This document shows, in pieces, positions 1 through 8,619 of a stretch of DNA of 64,000 bases. Source of the stretch: Devosia sp. 1566 (GTDB taxonomy: Bacteria; Pseudomonadota; Alphaproteobacteria; Rhizobiales; Devosiaceae). The stretch is from positions 1,240,001 to 1,304,000 of the forward strand of contig NZ_CP034767.1 of NCBI RefSeq assembly GCF_004005995.1. The letters run 5' to 3'. A program made the translations under genes and the position numbers. The stretch's first letter is position 1; each line of letters starts with the position of its first letter. Below the pieces are notes generated by a model. The model was not told the DNA's origin. It did not search any database and saw nothing but the letters and a program-made list of their open reading frames with translations.

Positions 1-610
1 TGGCGCGCTTCATCTGAGCGATTGTCAGCCCCGACGCTTCTGCCATGGCCAGCATTTGGCTGGCCGTCTCGAAGGGATAGGGTATATCGCCCCGAACTGC
101 TTGTAGCAGTGGGCCAGATGCCAATTCGTCCGCACTGACCACAAAGCCGCCGCCGATCGAAAAATAGGACTGGCGATAGATCACCTGCCCTGCTTCGTCC
201 CGTGCGATAAATTGCATGCCATTAGGATGGCCGCGCAGTGGATTGCGCTTGTCGAGAACAAGATCGACGGCCGGACGGAAACGATAGGGCGGATGATCCG
301 GCGGATGGACCTGCCCCTCCGCTTCGACACGCGCGACGATCGCATCAACCTGATCTGGATCGACAGAAGCGGGCAGGCATCCGCTCAAGCCCAGAATGAT
401 CGAACGGACGGTGCCGTGCCCGACGCCAGTAAAGGCCAGCGAGCCGTGCAGTGACGCAGTCAGGGCCACCGGTTTGGAGCGAGCGGGCCTGGGCCGATCC
501 AGCCTTGCCAGTTCATCAAGGAACCGGCCGGCAGCCGTCATCGGGCCCATCGTGTGCGAGCTCGAGGGTCCGATGCCGATCTTGAAGATGTCGAAGATCG
601 AAAGAAACAT
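1..610 (-). CDS. sdaA: L-serine ammonia-lyase (serine dehydratase), 5' part only
   Basis: The minus strand reads open from an ATG at 610 to the window edge, 203 codons, so the C-terminal half with the iron-sulfur cysteines is outside. The N-terminus MFLSIFDIFKIGIGPSSSHT is the hallmark opening of single-chain L-serine dehydratases, which deaminate L-serine to pyruvate and ammonia with a [4Fe-4S] cluster. The later stretch around residues 150-165 (IGGGFVVSADE) also fits the family. No strong ribosome-binding site is visible before the ATG, but the family start matches it exactly. It is separated from the binding-protein gene upstream by a hairpin, so it may be its own unit. Confidence 0.9.
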   Translation of the reverse strand, partial: MFLSIFDIFKIGIGPSSSHTMGPMTAAGRFLDELARLDRPRPARSKPVALTASLHGSLAFTGVGHGTVRSIILGLSGCLPASVDPDQVDAIVARVEAEGQVHPPDHPPYRFRPAVDLVLDKRNPLRGHPNGMQFIARDEAGQVIYRQSYFSIGGGFVVSADELASGPLLQAVRGDIPYPFETASQMLAMAEASGLTIAQMKRA

Positions 611-651
611 GAATGGGGCTCGCCCTTTGCGGCCATGTCGCCTAGGCAGAT

Positions 652-678
652 GCCGCGGGAACGAGGCGATCCCGCGGC
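652..678. terminator. Hairpin between the binding-protein gene and sdaA
   Basis: GCCGCGGGA (652-660) and TCCCGCGGC (670-678) form a perfect 9-bp stem with a 9-nt loop. It lies 3' of the minus-strand binding-protein gene. There is no clear T-tract on either side, so it may be a weak or processing structure rather than a classical terminator. Confidence 0.4.
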
Positions 679-685
679 TAGTTCT

Positions 686-1681
686 TTACGGAGCCACCAT
701 CTTCAGATTGGTGTCCAGGAACTCGGATGTAAAGGCATCGGCCGGATCGAAGGGAGTCTGGATGTCGAAATAGGTTTCGACAAGTTCATAGGTCTGGGCA
801 ACGCGATCGGCGTCTAGATAGCCGAGAGCTTCGGTGGTGGTGAACTCGTCGGCCATCAATTCCTTGACCCGGGTCCAGTGCTTGTTCATTTCGCCACGTT
901 CAAGGCCACTGGCGCTTTCCGTGAGGGCATCGATGCAGGGATCGATGTTCGCCACGCACTCCGAATAGGCACGCTGCGTAACCCTAACGAACGCCGCGAC
1001 GGTGTCCCGATTGTTTTCAAGAAAATCAGCGTTGACGATAAAGGAATTTCCATAAGGATTGAGGCCCAGTTCGCTCCAGCGCACGAAGCCTAGGTCATCG
1101 CCAAAGGTTTCGACTTTGAGATCGTGCCCGTTATAAAAATCGGAAATGATGTCGACCTGGTCGGCGGCCAAGGTTGCCACCTTGGCTTGCGGTGTCACGT
1201 TGACAAAACTCACCGAGTCTACCGCCAACCCTGCCGCTTCTGCAAAGGCGGGCCACATCACCCGCGCCGCGTCGGCCGGCGGATTGCCGATCGTGTGACC
1301 GGCGAAATCGGCCACGGTCTCGATGCCCGAAGACTTCTTCCAGTAAAAAGCAAAAGGCGCCTGGGCGTAAAGGCTCATTACGGCGACCACATCGGCACCC
1401 ATGCTGCGGGCCACAAAGGCCGTTCCCAGTTCGGCAATGCCGATCGCATGCTTGCCTACGCCAACTGACTGCGCCGACATCGCCGAGCCGCTGCCTGCAT
1501 CGATCGTGAGGTTGATACCGGCTTCCTCGTACCAGCCCTGCTGTTTGGCATAATAGATCGGCGCGTGGTCGGCGCCAGGCGTCCAGTTCAACACAATACC
1601 GACCGCCTCCTGCGACTGCACTGTGGTGGAAGTCAGCGCAATTGCCGCAACTCCGGCCAATAATCCGATAGATTTCCTCAT
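686..1681 (-). CDS. ABC transporter substrate-binding protein, NMT1/SsuA type
   Basis: 331 residues with an N-terminal Sec signal (MRKSIGLLAGVAAIALTSTT, then a VQSQ-A type cleavage region). The opening VGIVLNWTPGADHAPIYYAK is typical of NMT1/THI5/SsuA-like periplasmic binding proteins, which capture small nitrogen or sulfur compounds such as pyrimidine precursors, nitriles or sulfonates. It is transcribed away from the TetR gene, while its presumed permease and ATPase lie on the other strand at 2604-5616. The shared intergenic operator at 1830 could control both directions. The substrate cannot be read from the sequence; the amidase and lyase genes nearby suggest an amide or heterocycle. Confidence 0.85.
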   Translation of the reverse strand: MRKSIGLLAGVAAIALTSTTVQSQEAVGIVLNWTPGADHAPIYYAKQQGWYEEAGINLTIDAGSGSAMSAQSVGVGKHAIGIAELGTAFVARSMGADVVAVMSLYAQAPFAFYWKKSSGIETVADFAGHTIGNPPADAARVMWPAFAEAAGLAVDSVSFVNVTPQAKVATLAADQVDIISDFYNGHDLKVETFGDDLGFVRWSELGLNPYGNSFIVNADFLENNRDTVAAFVRVTQRAYSECVANIDPCIDALTESASGLERGEMNKHWTRVKELMADEFTTTEALGYLDADRVAQTYELVETYFDIQTPFDPADAFTSEFLDTNLKMVAP

Positions 1682-1829
1682 GACGTCCCTCTTCCCCTTA
1701 AAGGCCTAGGTCAACGACCAGGCACAACCATCTCCAATGGTCCTGCGGGCGTACACGGGTGTCGACCGTGGGTACGATCTGCATTAAACAAACGCTAGAC
1801 CTGGGCCGGTCCCGCGTCAATAACCTGAT

Positions 1830-1843
1830 CAACTGTTTGGTTG
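1830..1843. promoter_or_regulatory. Operator-like site 1 (TetR)
   Basis: CAACTGTTTGGTTG ends 5 nt before the ATG of the TetR gene. The same 14-mer occurs at 8606-8619 and a close variant at 2565-2578. Half-sites (T)CAA and TTGG(T) surround a 4-nt centre. The position suggests autorepression and possibly control of the divergent binding-protein gene. Binding by this TetR is inference. Confidence 0.6.
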
Positions 1844-1848
1844 CCTCT

Positions 1849-2535
1849 ATGTCGAAGCTCACTGATGCGCCCGAAATCGGCGAGCCGCCGTCTCCGGCCA
1901 AGCCGAAGCGTCGGGTTGCCAAAAAATCGGATATCTCAAGTCGCGAACTGCTGCTGCGCGCTGCCAGCAAGGAATTCGCCACAAAGGGCCTGGAGGGTGC
2001 TCGCGTCGACCAGATTGCCAAGAAAGCGGGGGTCAATAAGCAGCTCGTTTACCACCACTTTTCCAGCAAGGAAGCGTTGTACCAGGCGGTGGTGGAGCAG
2101 GCGTACGCCCGCATCCGCGCCGAGGAAGCCAAGCTGCATCTTGACGCGGGCGATGCCAAGGAAGCAATGACGCGGCTTGTCGTATTTTCCTTTGACTATC
2201 TCGCGGACAACCGCGATTTCGTTGCGCTCCTGACCGACGTTAACTTTCATCAAGGGCGCCACTTTAAAGCGTCGGAAAACCTGCCGCAGCTGCATACGCT
2301 GCTTGTTGGCATGATCAAGGAAACACTTGATCGAGGCGCTGCTGCAGGCCAATTTCGGGCTGATGCGGACCCGGTGCAGCTTTATATCTCGATCGCCGGC
2401 CTGGGCTTCTTCTATTTTAACAACATCCATACGCTGTCCTCGATCTTTGACCGCAAATTCAACGACAAGACGCACATTGCTGAGCGTCGTGCGCATGTCG
2501 TCAACTTTGTCTTGCAAGCACTCCGGCCCGATTGA
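1849..2535 (+). CDS. TetR family transcriptional regulator
   Basis: 228 residues from the ATG at 1849. A longer version from a GTG at 1759 would add 30 residues that do not look like the family and would place the operator inside the gene. After a basic tail (KPKRRVAKKS), residues about 22-70 form a TetR DNA-binding domain, with VDQIAKKAGVNKQLVYHHFS as the HTH and following helix. The remainder is a helical ligand-binding and dimerisation domain with a C-terminal region like that of RutR-type TetR proteins. It probably senses a substrate or product of the surrounding locus, because matching operator-like sites stand before this gene, the permease operon and the lyase gene. Confidence 0.9.
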   Translation: MSKLTDAPEIGEPPSPAKPKRRVAKKSDISSRELLLRAASKEFATKGLEGARVDQIAKKAGVNKQLVYHHFSSKEALYQAVVEQAYARIRAEEAKLHLDAGDAKEAMTRLVVFSFDYLADNRDFVALLTDVNFHQGRHFKASENLPQLHTLLVGMIKETLDRGAAAGQFRADADPVQLYISIAGLGFFYFNNIHTLSSIFDRKFNDKTHIAERRAHVVNFVLQALRPD

Positions 2536-2564
2536 CAGCATCAGATCGCCCGCATAGCATCCAT

Positions 2565-2578
2565 CAACTAGTTGGTTG
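2565..2578. promoter_or_regulatory. Operator-like site 2 (TetR)
   Basis: CAACTAGTTGGTTG lies about 25 nt before the permease start at 2604; its core CAACTAGTTG is a perfect palindrome. It differs at two central positions from the sites at 1830 and 8606. It is placed to control the permease-amidase-ATPase operon. Confidence 0.55.
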
Positions 2579-2603
2579 GTTTTGTTCTCTGGAGGGGGTG
2601 CGG

Positions 2604-3440
2604 ATGTCAGCGATTCAGGAGGCAGATCCGCGCATCGCCGCCCCAATTCAGCGGAGCCACCGGCGGGAATTTTCTGACAAGCTACCCCGTTACGCCATTG
2701 TCGTCGGCATGCATCTGGCGGTGCTGCTGATCTGGCAGATTGCTGCCAGCTCTGGTGCCGTGCCCGCTTTCATTCTGCCGTCGCCGATGGCGACGTTGAT
2801 GACCCTGGTCGAGCCGCGCTACCAGTGGCTCAGCAATAGCTGGGTCACCGCCGTCGAGATCTTTGTCGGCTACGCGCTGGCCGTGGCGTTTGGCGTCGTG
2901 GTGGCGCTGCTGTTCTCGTGGTTCCGCTTCCTCCAGATGGCCCTTTTCCCACTGTTCGTGACCTTTAGCCTTGTGCCAAAGGTGGCGCTTGGGCCGCTCC
3001 TGGTCATCTGGCTTGGCTATGGCATCACGACCAACATTATCTTTGCCTTTATCCTCTCCTTCTTCCCGATCCTGATCACCACCGCCCGCGGACTTCGCGA
3101 AGTCGAGCCCGATTTACTTGACCTGGTGCGGAGCCTGAAAGGATCGAGGACCCAGATTTTCCTCAAGATCCAGCTGCCAGGCGCGTTGCCCTACATCTTC
3201 TCGGCAATGAAGGTGGGCGCCGTGCTTGCGGTAGCCGGTGCGATCGTTGGCGAGTTCGTCGCTTCCAGCCAGGGCCTTGGCTATCTGATGATCCAGGTGC
3301 AAGGGCAGCTCGACGCAGCCGGCATGTTCATGGCTGTGATCCTTCTCACCTTGCTCGGTGTCTTGCTCTATGCGCTGGTGCTGCTGCTCGAACGGATTTT
3401 CGTGGTCAAGGACGCCCGTCTTGACGGGAACTCGCCATGA
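2604..3440 (+). CDS. ABC transporter permease (SsuC/TauC-like)
   Basis: 278 residues. The start at 2604 is chosen because GGAGGGGG lies 6 nt upstream and an earlier in-frame ATG (2532) overlaps the TetR gene. About six hydrophobic segments are seen. The cytoplasmic coupling loop near residues 170-195 (EVEPDLLDLVRSLKGSRTQI) has the EAA-loop character of the BPD_transp_1 family. It should form the membrane channel for the binding protein at 686-1681 with the ATPase at 4855-5616. Its stop overlaps the amidase start by 4 nt, so the genes are translationally coupled. Confidence 0.9.
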   Translation: MSAIQEADPRIAAPIQRSHRREFSDKLPRYAIVVGMHLAVLLIWQIAASSGAVPAFILPSPMATLMTLVEPRYQWLSNSWVTAVEIFVGYALAVAFGVVVALLFSWFRFLQMALFPLFVTFSLVPKVALGPLLVIWLGYGITTNIIFAFILSFFPILITTARGLREVEPDLLDLVRSLKGSRTQIFLKIQLPGALPYIFSAMKVGAVLAVAGAIVGEFVASSQGLGYLMIQVQGQLDAAGMFMAVILLTLLGVLLYALVLLLERIFVVKDARLDGNSP

Positions 3441-4858
3441 GCCACGGTACCGGCAAGCTGGCCTTCGCTTCGGCGAATGACCTGCTGGAAGGATATAGGC
3501 ACGGAACGATTTCGCCCGTGGACGCCCTGGATGCCGTCCTCGATCAACTCGACCGGCTGGAACCCGTGCTTAACGCCTTCTGCGTTGTGGACAAGGATGG
3601 TGCGCGCCAGCAGGCCGAGGCTTCGGCCAGCCGGTGGCGAGAGGGGCAGCCCAAAGGGCTGCTCGACGGCGTGCCCGTTTCGATCAAGGATATCATCCTG
3701 ACGGCGGGATGGCCAACCCTGCGTGGCTCCCGCACCGTCGATCCCAACCAGCAATGGAATGAAGACGGACCCGCTGTTGCGCGCTTGCGCGAACATGGGG
3801 CGGTGCTGTTCGGCAAGACCACGACACCCGAATTTGCCGCTAAGGGTGTGACGGACTCGCCGCTGACCGGCATTACCCGCAACCCCTGGAACACCGACCT
3901 GACGCCTGGCGGCAGCAGCGGCGGTGCTGGTGCTGCCGTAGCGACCGGCATCGGCCCATTGGCTCTCGCGACCGATGCTGGTGGCTCAATCCGCATCCCG
4001 GCGAGCTTTTCAGGCGTGTTCGGACACCGACCCTCGGCCGGCCGCGTGGCGATGTATCCGCCAACTCCTTATGCCTCGCTGGCCGCCTTCGGGCCTATGT
4101 CGCGGACGGTGCGCGATGCGGCACTGATGCTGTCGGTGATCGCCCAGCCCGACGTGCGCGACTGGGAAGCCGATCCCACCCCGCCTCTGCTGTACGCCGA
4201 CCTCCTGGACAAAGCCGATCCGAGCACATGGCGCATCGCCTGGAGCCCGACCCTTGGCTATGTCGACCTGCACCCCGAAGTGCGCGCCATCGTCACCCGT
4301 GCCGTGGAAGTATTCCGCGGCCTCGGCGCGACGGTCGAGGAAGTCGAACACGTATTCGAAGATCCCTGGCCAGCCTTTCATCGCTTCAAGCGTGGGCTGA
4401 CGGCCTTCGCCTTTCGCAACGTTACGCCGTCCCAGTACAACTTGATGGATTCAAGCCTGGTCGAAGATATCGAGGAAAGCCGCGGCGCGACGCTTGAGGA
4501 ACACTTGGCGGCCCAGGTGGAGCGCGCCATGCTGGCGCGGCGCATGGGTGAGTTTCACCAGCGCTTTGATCTCCTGCTGACCCCGACTCTTGCCGTGCCG
4601 CCTTTCGCGGTCGGCCGCAACAGCCCGGACGGCTATAACGGGCGCTCTTGGTACGGCTTCACCTACCCATTCAACCTGACGCGCCAGCCGGCCGCCAGCG
4701 TGCCGTGCGGCTTGACCGAAGCCGGCTTGCCCGTAGGCCTGCAGATCGTCGGCCCGCCCCGCAACGATCTTATCGTCCTGCAGGCTGCCCACGCCTATGA
4801 ACGCCAACTTCCATGGCAGCGTTTCGCGCCACTTGCCACGAGGACCAACACACCATGA
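3437..4858 (+). CDS. Amidase signature family enzyme
   Basis: 473 residues. The catalytic Ser-cisSer-Lys set is visible: the lysine in VPVSIKD (about residue 80), the serine-rich TPGGSSGGAGAAVATG block (about 155-170) and the nucleophile in TDAGGSIRIPAS (about 180). This family hydrolyses carboxamides to acid plus ammonia; GatA-like housekeeping use is unlikely because no GatB or GatC is nearby. It lies between the permease and ATPase genes, overlapping both by ATGA, so it probably cleaves the imported compound in the cytoplasm (no signal peptide). The exact substrate is unknown. Confidence 0.9.
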   Translation: MSHGTGKLAFASANDLLEGYRHGTISPVDALDAVLDQLDRLEPVLNAFCVVDKDGARQQAEASASRWREGQPKGLLDGVPVSIKDIILTAGWPTLRGSRTVDPNQQWNEDGPAVARLREHGAVLFGKTTTPEFAAKGVTDSPLTGITRNPWNTDLTPGGSSGGAGAAVATGIGPLALATDAGGSIRIPASFSGVFGHRPSAGRVAMYPPTPYASLAAFGPMSRTVRDAALMLSVIAQPDVRDWEADPTPPLLYADLLDKADPSTWRIAWSPTLGYVDLHPEVRAIVTRAVEVFRGLGATVEEVEHVFEDPWPAFHRFKRGLTAFAFRNVTPSQYNLMDSSLVEDIEESRGATLEEHLAAQVERAMLARRMGEFHQRFDLLLTPTLAVPPFAVGRNSPDGYNGRSWYGFTYPFNLTRQPAASVPCGLTEAGLPVGLQIVGPPRNDLIVLQAAHAYERQLPWQRFAPLATRTNTP

Positions 4859-5616
4859 GCGAACGCCTGATCCGCTTGCAGAACGTGCGCAAGGTTTATA
4901 AGACCCGGGACCGCGAAGTGCTGGCCGTTTCCGATGTGAACCTCGAGGTCAATAGCGGCGACTTTGTCTCGCTGGTTGGGCCTTCCGGCTGCGGCAAAAC
5001 CACCGTCCTCAAGATCCTGGCCGATCTTCATCACGCCGACGAAGGCGTCGTTGAGATCGGTGGCGACACAATCCCCTTCGTCGCTGGGCGCGATGTCGGT
5101 ATGGTGTTCCAGCAAGCGCTACTGTTGAAGTGGCGCAAGATTTTGGACAACGTCCTTTTGCCCGCTGAGATCCTGGGCCTGCCTCTTAAGGCGAGCCGCG
5201 AACGTGCGCTCGACCTCCTTCATATGGTCGGACTCAAGGGCTTTGCCGACCGTTACCCCTACGAGCTTTCGGGTGGCATGCAGCAGCGCGCCTCGATCGC
5301 GCGGTCCTTGGTGCACGATCCCAAGCTGGTATTGATGGACGAGCCCTTCGGTGCGCTCGACGCGCTGACGCGTGAAAAGATGAATCTTGAACTCCTCCGC
5401 ATCTGGCAGGAGTCGCAAAAAACCATCATCTTCGTGACGCACAGCATTCAGGAGGCCGTGCTGCTCGGCTCCCGTTGTGCGGTGTTGACGGCAGGGCCGG
5501 CGCGCATGGCCGAATACTTCCCCATCGATTTGCCCTACCCGCGTACGCTTGAAATGAAAACTGGGGACGCTTTTGGCGCCTATACGCGCCGCATCTACAA
5601 GCTGCTCAATATGTGA
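4855..5616 (+). CDS. ABC transporter ATP-binding protein (SsuB/TauB-like)
   Basis: 253 residues from the ATG at 4855, which overlaps the amidase stop (ATGA). Walker A is GPSGCGKTT (about residues 39-47), the Q-loop lies in GMVFQQALLL, the signature is LSGGMQQR, Walker B is LVLMDEPFGALD, and the switch histidine is in IFVTHS. This architecture fits the nitrate/sulfonate/taurine importer family and completes the importer with the permease at 2604 and the binding protein at 686. It ends 10 nt from the convergent acetyltransferase gene. Confidence 0.92.
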   Translation: MSERLIRLQNVRKVYKTRDREVLAVSDVNLEVNSGDFVSLVGPSGCGKTTVLKILADLHHADEGVVEIGGDTIPFVAGRDVGMVFQQALLLKWRKILDNVLLPAEILGLPLKASRERALDLLHMVGLKGFADRYPYELSGGMQQRASIARSLVHDPKLVLMDEPFGALDALTREKMNLELLRIWQESQKTIIFVTHSIQEAVLLGSRCAVLTAGPARMAEYFPIDLPYPRTLEMKTGDAFGAYTRRIYKLLNM

Positions 5617-5626
5617 TCGGGTTGCT

Positions 5627-6466
5627 TCAGGCGAACTCCGGCCCGGTCAGCGCGAACACCCTGGCAGCGTCATCGAATGGTTCACTCCGGCCATGGAGCA
5701 TGCGGGTAAATTGACGCTGCGAGGTGAACCCGCGTTGCCGCAGCACTGAATGGATTTCAACATGGCGATCCGGCACGTCGATATAGGCCGGTCCATCGAT
5801 CTTCGACAGGACCGCTCCCAGCAGGTCGGCTGCGACGGTGTCATCCACTGCAACGAGGGGGCCGACCTGCGTGGCTCTTCCCCCCTCGCGACCTAAAACA
5901 AACCCCACGCATTCGCTGCCGACGAACTTGGTCTTTGCCAGTCCAGGCTGGCGGCGGAGTAGGCTGGCAAGAAGCGGCGTGCGATCAAGGACGAAGGCGC
6001 TGCGATCGAGCGCCGCCATAGCCTCAAGATCTTCCGGAGTGGCCGAGCGAATGGCACACCCGTTGGGGTTTTGCGCGACGAGCGCGTCGCATTGGAGGCG
6101 CGTTATCGAGTAGATGTCACGATAGCCCTGCCGCAGGTAAACCTGGCGACCGGCAGGCGTGGCATCGAGCCCAGGCGTCAGTCCACGCGCGGTCAGCCGT
6201 GCTCCGGCCCATTCCAGCAATTTCGTCGCATAGCCGCGACGTTGCTCGCTGGCCGTGACCAGCACCATGCAGACCCAGCCCACGGTCCCATGGGGGATTA
6301 TGGCCGCCGTGGCAATAAGTTGGCCGTCACGGAACAGCCCTCGACCCTCGCCGACGGTGAGGATCGTGTTCCAGTCGTTCGCCGTCTGGTTCCAGCCCGC
6401 CTCGGCGACGAGGCGCATACAGGCGTCGACATCAGCAGGCGTGAGGCGTCGATCGGGCGCGGACAT
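5627..6466 (-). CDS. GNAT family N-acetyltransferase, two-domain
   Basis: 279 residues from the ATG at 6466, four bases after the end of the epimerase-like gene; a longer start would overlap that gene. The first half is a GNAT fold, with the acetyl-CoA loop in SEQRRGYATKLLEW (about residues 68-85). The second half resembles the C-terminal GNAT-like domain of YitH-type proteins. The acceptor is unknown. It is the last gene of a minus-strand set 8589-5627 (lyase, oxidoreductase, acetyltransferase), so it may modify or detoxify an intermediate of the same pathway. Confidence 0.85.
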   Translation of the reverse strand: MSAPDRRLTPADVDACMRLVAEAGWNQTANDWNTILTVGEGRGLFRDGQLIATAAIIPHGTVGWVCMVLVTASEQRRGYATKLLEWAGARLTARGLTPGLDATPAGRQVYLRQGYRDIYSITRLQCDALVAQNPNGCAIRSATPEDLEAMAALDRSAFVLDRTPLLASLLRRQPGLAKTKFVGSECVGFVLGREGGRATQVGPLVAVDDTVAADLLGAVLSKIDGPAYIDVPDRHVEIHSVLRQRGFTSQRQFTRMLHGRSEPFDDAARVFALTGPEFA

Positions 6467-6470
6467 GACC

Positions 6471-7502
6471 TTAATATGTCCCGGTGCGAACCTCAAAGTG
6501 GGTCGCCTTGTTGAGGCTTCCCAAGCCACGCCTCAGCCAATCGGCCTGCCAATCGATCAGCGTAGCCAGCGCCACGGTAGGATAGCCGAAAAGTGAGGAT
6601 GCACGCGACGTATTGGCGAGCCACGCTGTCGGCGCTTCCTCGCCGACCAACTTGACTCCGCATTCGAAGCGCCGGCCAAATTCACGGGCTAGCCAGGCAA
6701 TTGAGACGGTTTCCGGCCCCGACACGTTGAGCGGTTGCGCCGGCACCGAAGTGTGTAGCAATGAGCGCAACGATTGGGAACAAGCATCGCCCTGCCAGAT
6801 GACGTTGACATGGCCCATCGACACATCGATCTCCTGGCCTGCGAGGACCTTCAACGCCAAGTCATGCAAGACGCCGTAGCGCATATCGATGGCGTAGGAG
6901 AGTCGGAACAACAGGGCCGGCGTGTCGAGCGTCTTGCTGAAATGCTGGAAAATTCGTTCGCGCGCCACGCAGGACATGGCGTATTCGCCGGGCGGGGAAA
7001 CCGGATCTTCTTCGCGCGATCCACCATGCGCCACCGGGGCGAAAGGATAGACGCAGATGGTGGAGTAAACCACGATGCGGCTGCCGGCAAAATGTTCGGC
7101 GACCAGCGCCGGAACATGGCTGTTCATCGCCCAAGTTAATTCTTCCGAACCGCTGGAGCCGAACTTGCGTCCCGCCATGAAGATGATGTTCTTAGCGCGT
7201 GGCAGCGCCGCTACCTGTTGGCGGTCTAGCAAGTCGGCGGAAATCGTCTCGATGCCGTGGCTTTCGAGATAGGCTTTGAGCTTCGGCTCGGAAAAGCGTG
7301 CCACTCCAAACACCCGGCGATCCGGCGCCGCTCGCTTGGCCATACGCGCGACCGTGGGCCCCATCTTGCCGCCAGCTCCGACGATCATGATGTCGCCATC
7401 GAGCTTTTCGAGATCGGCAATGAGTTGCGCATCCGGGGAGGACATGAACTCGTCCAGTTCGGCTTCGCTGGCAAAGAAATTTGGCTGGCGCGGGGTCATC
7501 AT
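6471..7502 (-). CDS. NAD-dependent epimerase/dehydratase family protein
   Basis: 343 residues. An extended-SDR Rossmann fold starts late: residues about 1-35 form an N-terminal extension, followed by IMIVGAGGKMGPTVARMAKR (about 38-57), the nucleotide-binding glycine motif. The upstream active-site serine/threonine is plausible in VVYSTICVYP. The expected YxxxK motif reads YAMSC (in GEYAMSCVARERIF), so the catalytic lysine is replaced by cysteine. It could be a non-classical oxidoreductase or a non-catalytic binder. It lies between the lyase and acetyltransferase genes. A methionine at 7499 is an alternative start. Confidence 0.85.
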   Translation of the reverse strand: MMTPRQPNFFASEAELDEFMSSPDAQLIADLEKLDGDIMIVGAGGKMGPTVARMAKRAAPDRRVFGVARFSEPKLKAYLESHGIETISADLLDRQQVAALPRAKNIIFMAGRKFGSSGSEELTWAMNSHVPALVAEHFAGSRIVVYSTICVYPFAPVAHGGSREEDPVSPPGEYAMSCVARERIFQHFSKTLDTPALLFRLSYAIDMRYGVLHDLALKVLAGQEIDVSMGHVNVIWQGDACSQSLRSLLHTSVPAQPLNVSGPETVSIAWLAREFGRRFECGVKLVGEEAPTAWLANTSRASSLFGYPTVALATLIDWQADWLRRGLGSLNKATHFEVRTGTY

Positions 7503-7521
7503 CGTCCCTCCCGTTGGTAGT

Positions 7522-8589
7522 TCAATGCCCGAGGAAACGGGCGAGGTTTTTTCTTACGAAGGTATCGTCCGTGAGGTGCGGATAGGCAGCAATGACCTGA
7601 TCAAGGGCCTCGCGCTGACCGCGCCCCAGCCCCTCCTCGGGATCGAGGCAAAGGATATTTTCGAGCAGGCCTTGCCGACGCAAGACCTCATGGCATCCTG
7701 CAATGCAGCCGTGAAAATCGTTCTCGACATCGAAAACGGCAGCGTTCATCGCCGTGACCTGGGAATCGAGCGCCAGAAGCTCTTCCGGATTGGCGCCCTG
7801 AGCTGCCGCCCGCTTGCAGCGGTTGAAGATATCCACGGCCGAATGGGTCCAAACGCTCCAGTGACCGAGCAAGCCGCCTTTGATCCTGACGGTCACCGGC
7901 TGGTTGTCCCGATGAGCAACGAAAGGGAGCAGAAGGTCCAGGACGATGTGGTCGTCATTGCCGGTGTAGAGCGTAATCCGATCTTCGGCACCCGCATCCA
8001 CCAGGCCCTGGATCACATCCAGCGTGCGATACCGATTGAACGGCGCCATCTTAATGGCAATGACGTTTTCGATTTCGCAGAACCGCTTCCAGAAGCTGCG
8101 TGGCAGATGGCGCCCACCCACAGCGGGCTGCAGATAAAATCCGAAAAGCGGAATGCGCTCGGCAACCGCGCGGCAGTGTTCGATGATCTCGTCTTCGCTT
8201 GCCTCACGCATGGCGCCGAGACTGAGGAGACCGGCATGGTAACCCAGACCAACCGCAACATCTGCCTCTTCGACGGCCTGATCCGTGCGGCCGGCAAGTC
8301 CGGCAATCATCGCCAGATTATGGTCGGGGTAGTCACTGGCAACCGTTTCAGCCGCCAGGCGCAGGACGGGCTCATAGAGCCCCACCGATCGGATGGCGAA
8401 CTGCGTCGTGTGAACTCCTACAGCTAACCCGCCCACTCCGGAGTCGATGTAATACCTAGTCAAGGCCCGCTGCCGACGTTGGTCTAACCGACGATCAGCA
8501 TCAAGTGCTAACGGATGCGCCGGAATGGCCAGTCCACCAGCAATCGCCGCGCGCAGCTCGGGTTTCAGCCCAACAATCTTAAGTGACAT
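7522..8589 (-). CDS. Dihydrodipicolinate synthase / N-acetylneuraminate lyase family protein
   Basis: 355 residues, longer than the usual 290-310. The TIM-barrel family is indicated by GVGGLAVGVHTTQF, the tyrosine in LFGFYLQPAVGG (about residue 150-160) and the Schiff-base lysine in VIAIKMAPFNRY (about 178-190). Members run Schiff-base aldol reactions on pyruvate or related oxo acids. It begins just after an operator-like site at 8606-8619 shared with the TetR gene and the importer operon, which supports a common catabolic route. It is not dapA-like in context. Confidence 0.85.
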   Translation of the reverse strand: MSLKIVGLKPELRAAIAGGLAIPAHPLALDADRRLDQRRQRALTRYYIDSGVGGLAVGVHTTQFAIRSVGLYEPVLRLAAETVASDYPDHNLAMIAGLAGRTDQAVEEADVAVGLGYHAGLLSLGAMREASEDEIIEHCRAVAERIPLFGFYLQPAVGGRHLPRSFWKRFCEIENVIAIKMAPFNRYRTLDVIQGLVDAGAEDRITLYTGNDDHIVLDLLLPFVAHRDNQPVTVRIKGGLLGHWSVWTHSAVDIFNRCKRAAAQGANPEELLALDSQVTAMNAAVFDVENDFHGCIAGCHEVLRRQGLLENILCLDPEEGLGRGQREALDQVIAAYPHLTDDTFVRKNLARFLGH

Positions 8590-8605
8590 CTATTTACCCA
8601 CTGAC

Positions 8606-8619
8606 CAACTGTTTGGTTG
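8606..8619. promoter_or_regulatory. Operator-like site 3 (TetR)
   Basis: CAACTGTTTGGTTG is identical to the site at 1830-1843 and lies 17 nt upstream of the lyase gene start at 8589 on the minus strand. It is placed to control the 8589-5627 gene set. Confidence 0.6.

Noticed and set aside
3437..4858. gatA (glutamyl-tRNA amidotransferase subunit A)
   Set aside because: No gatB or gatC nearby; the gene is embedded in an importer operon, so a catabolic amidase is more likely.
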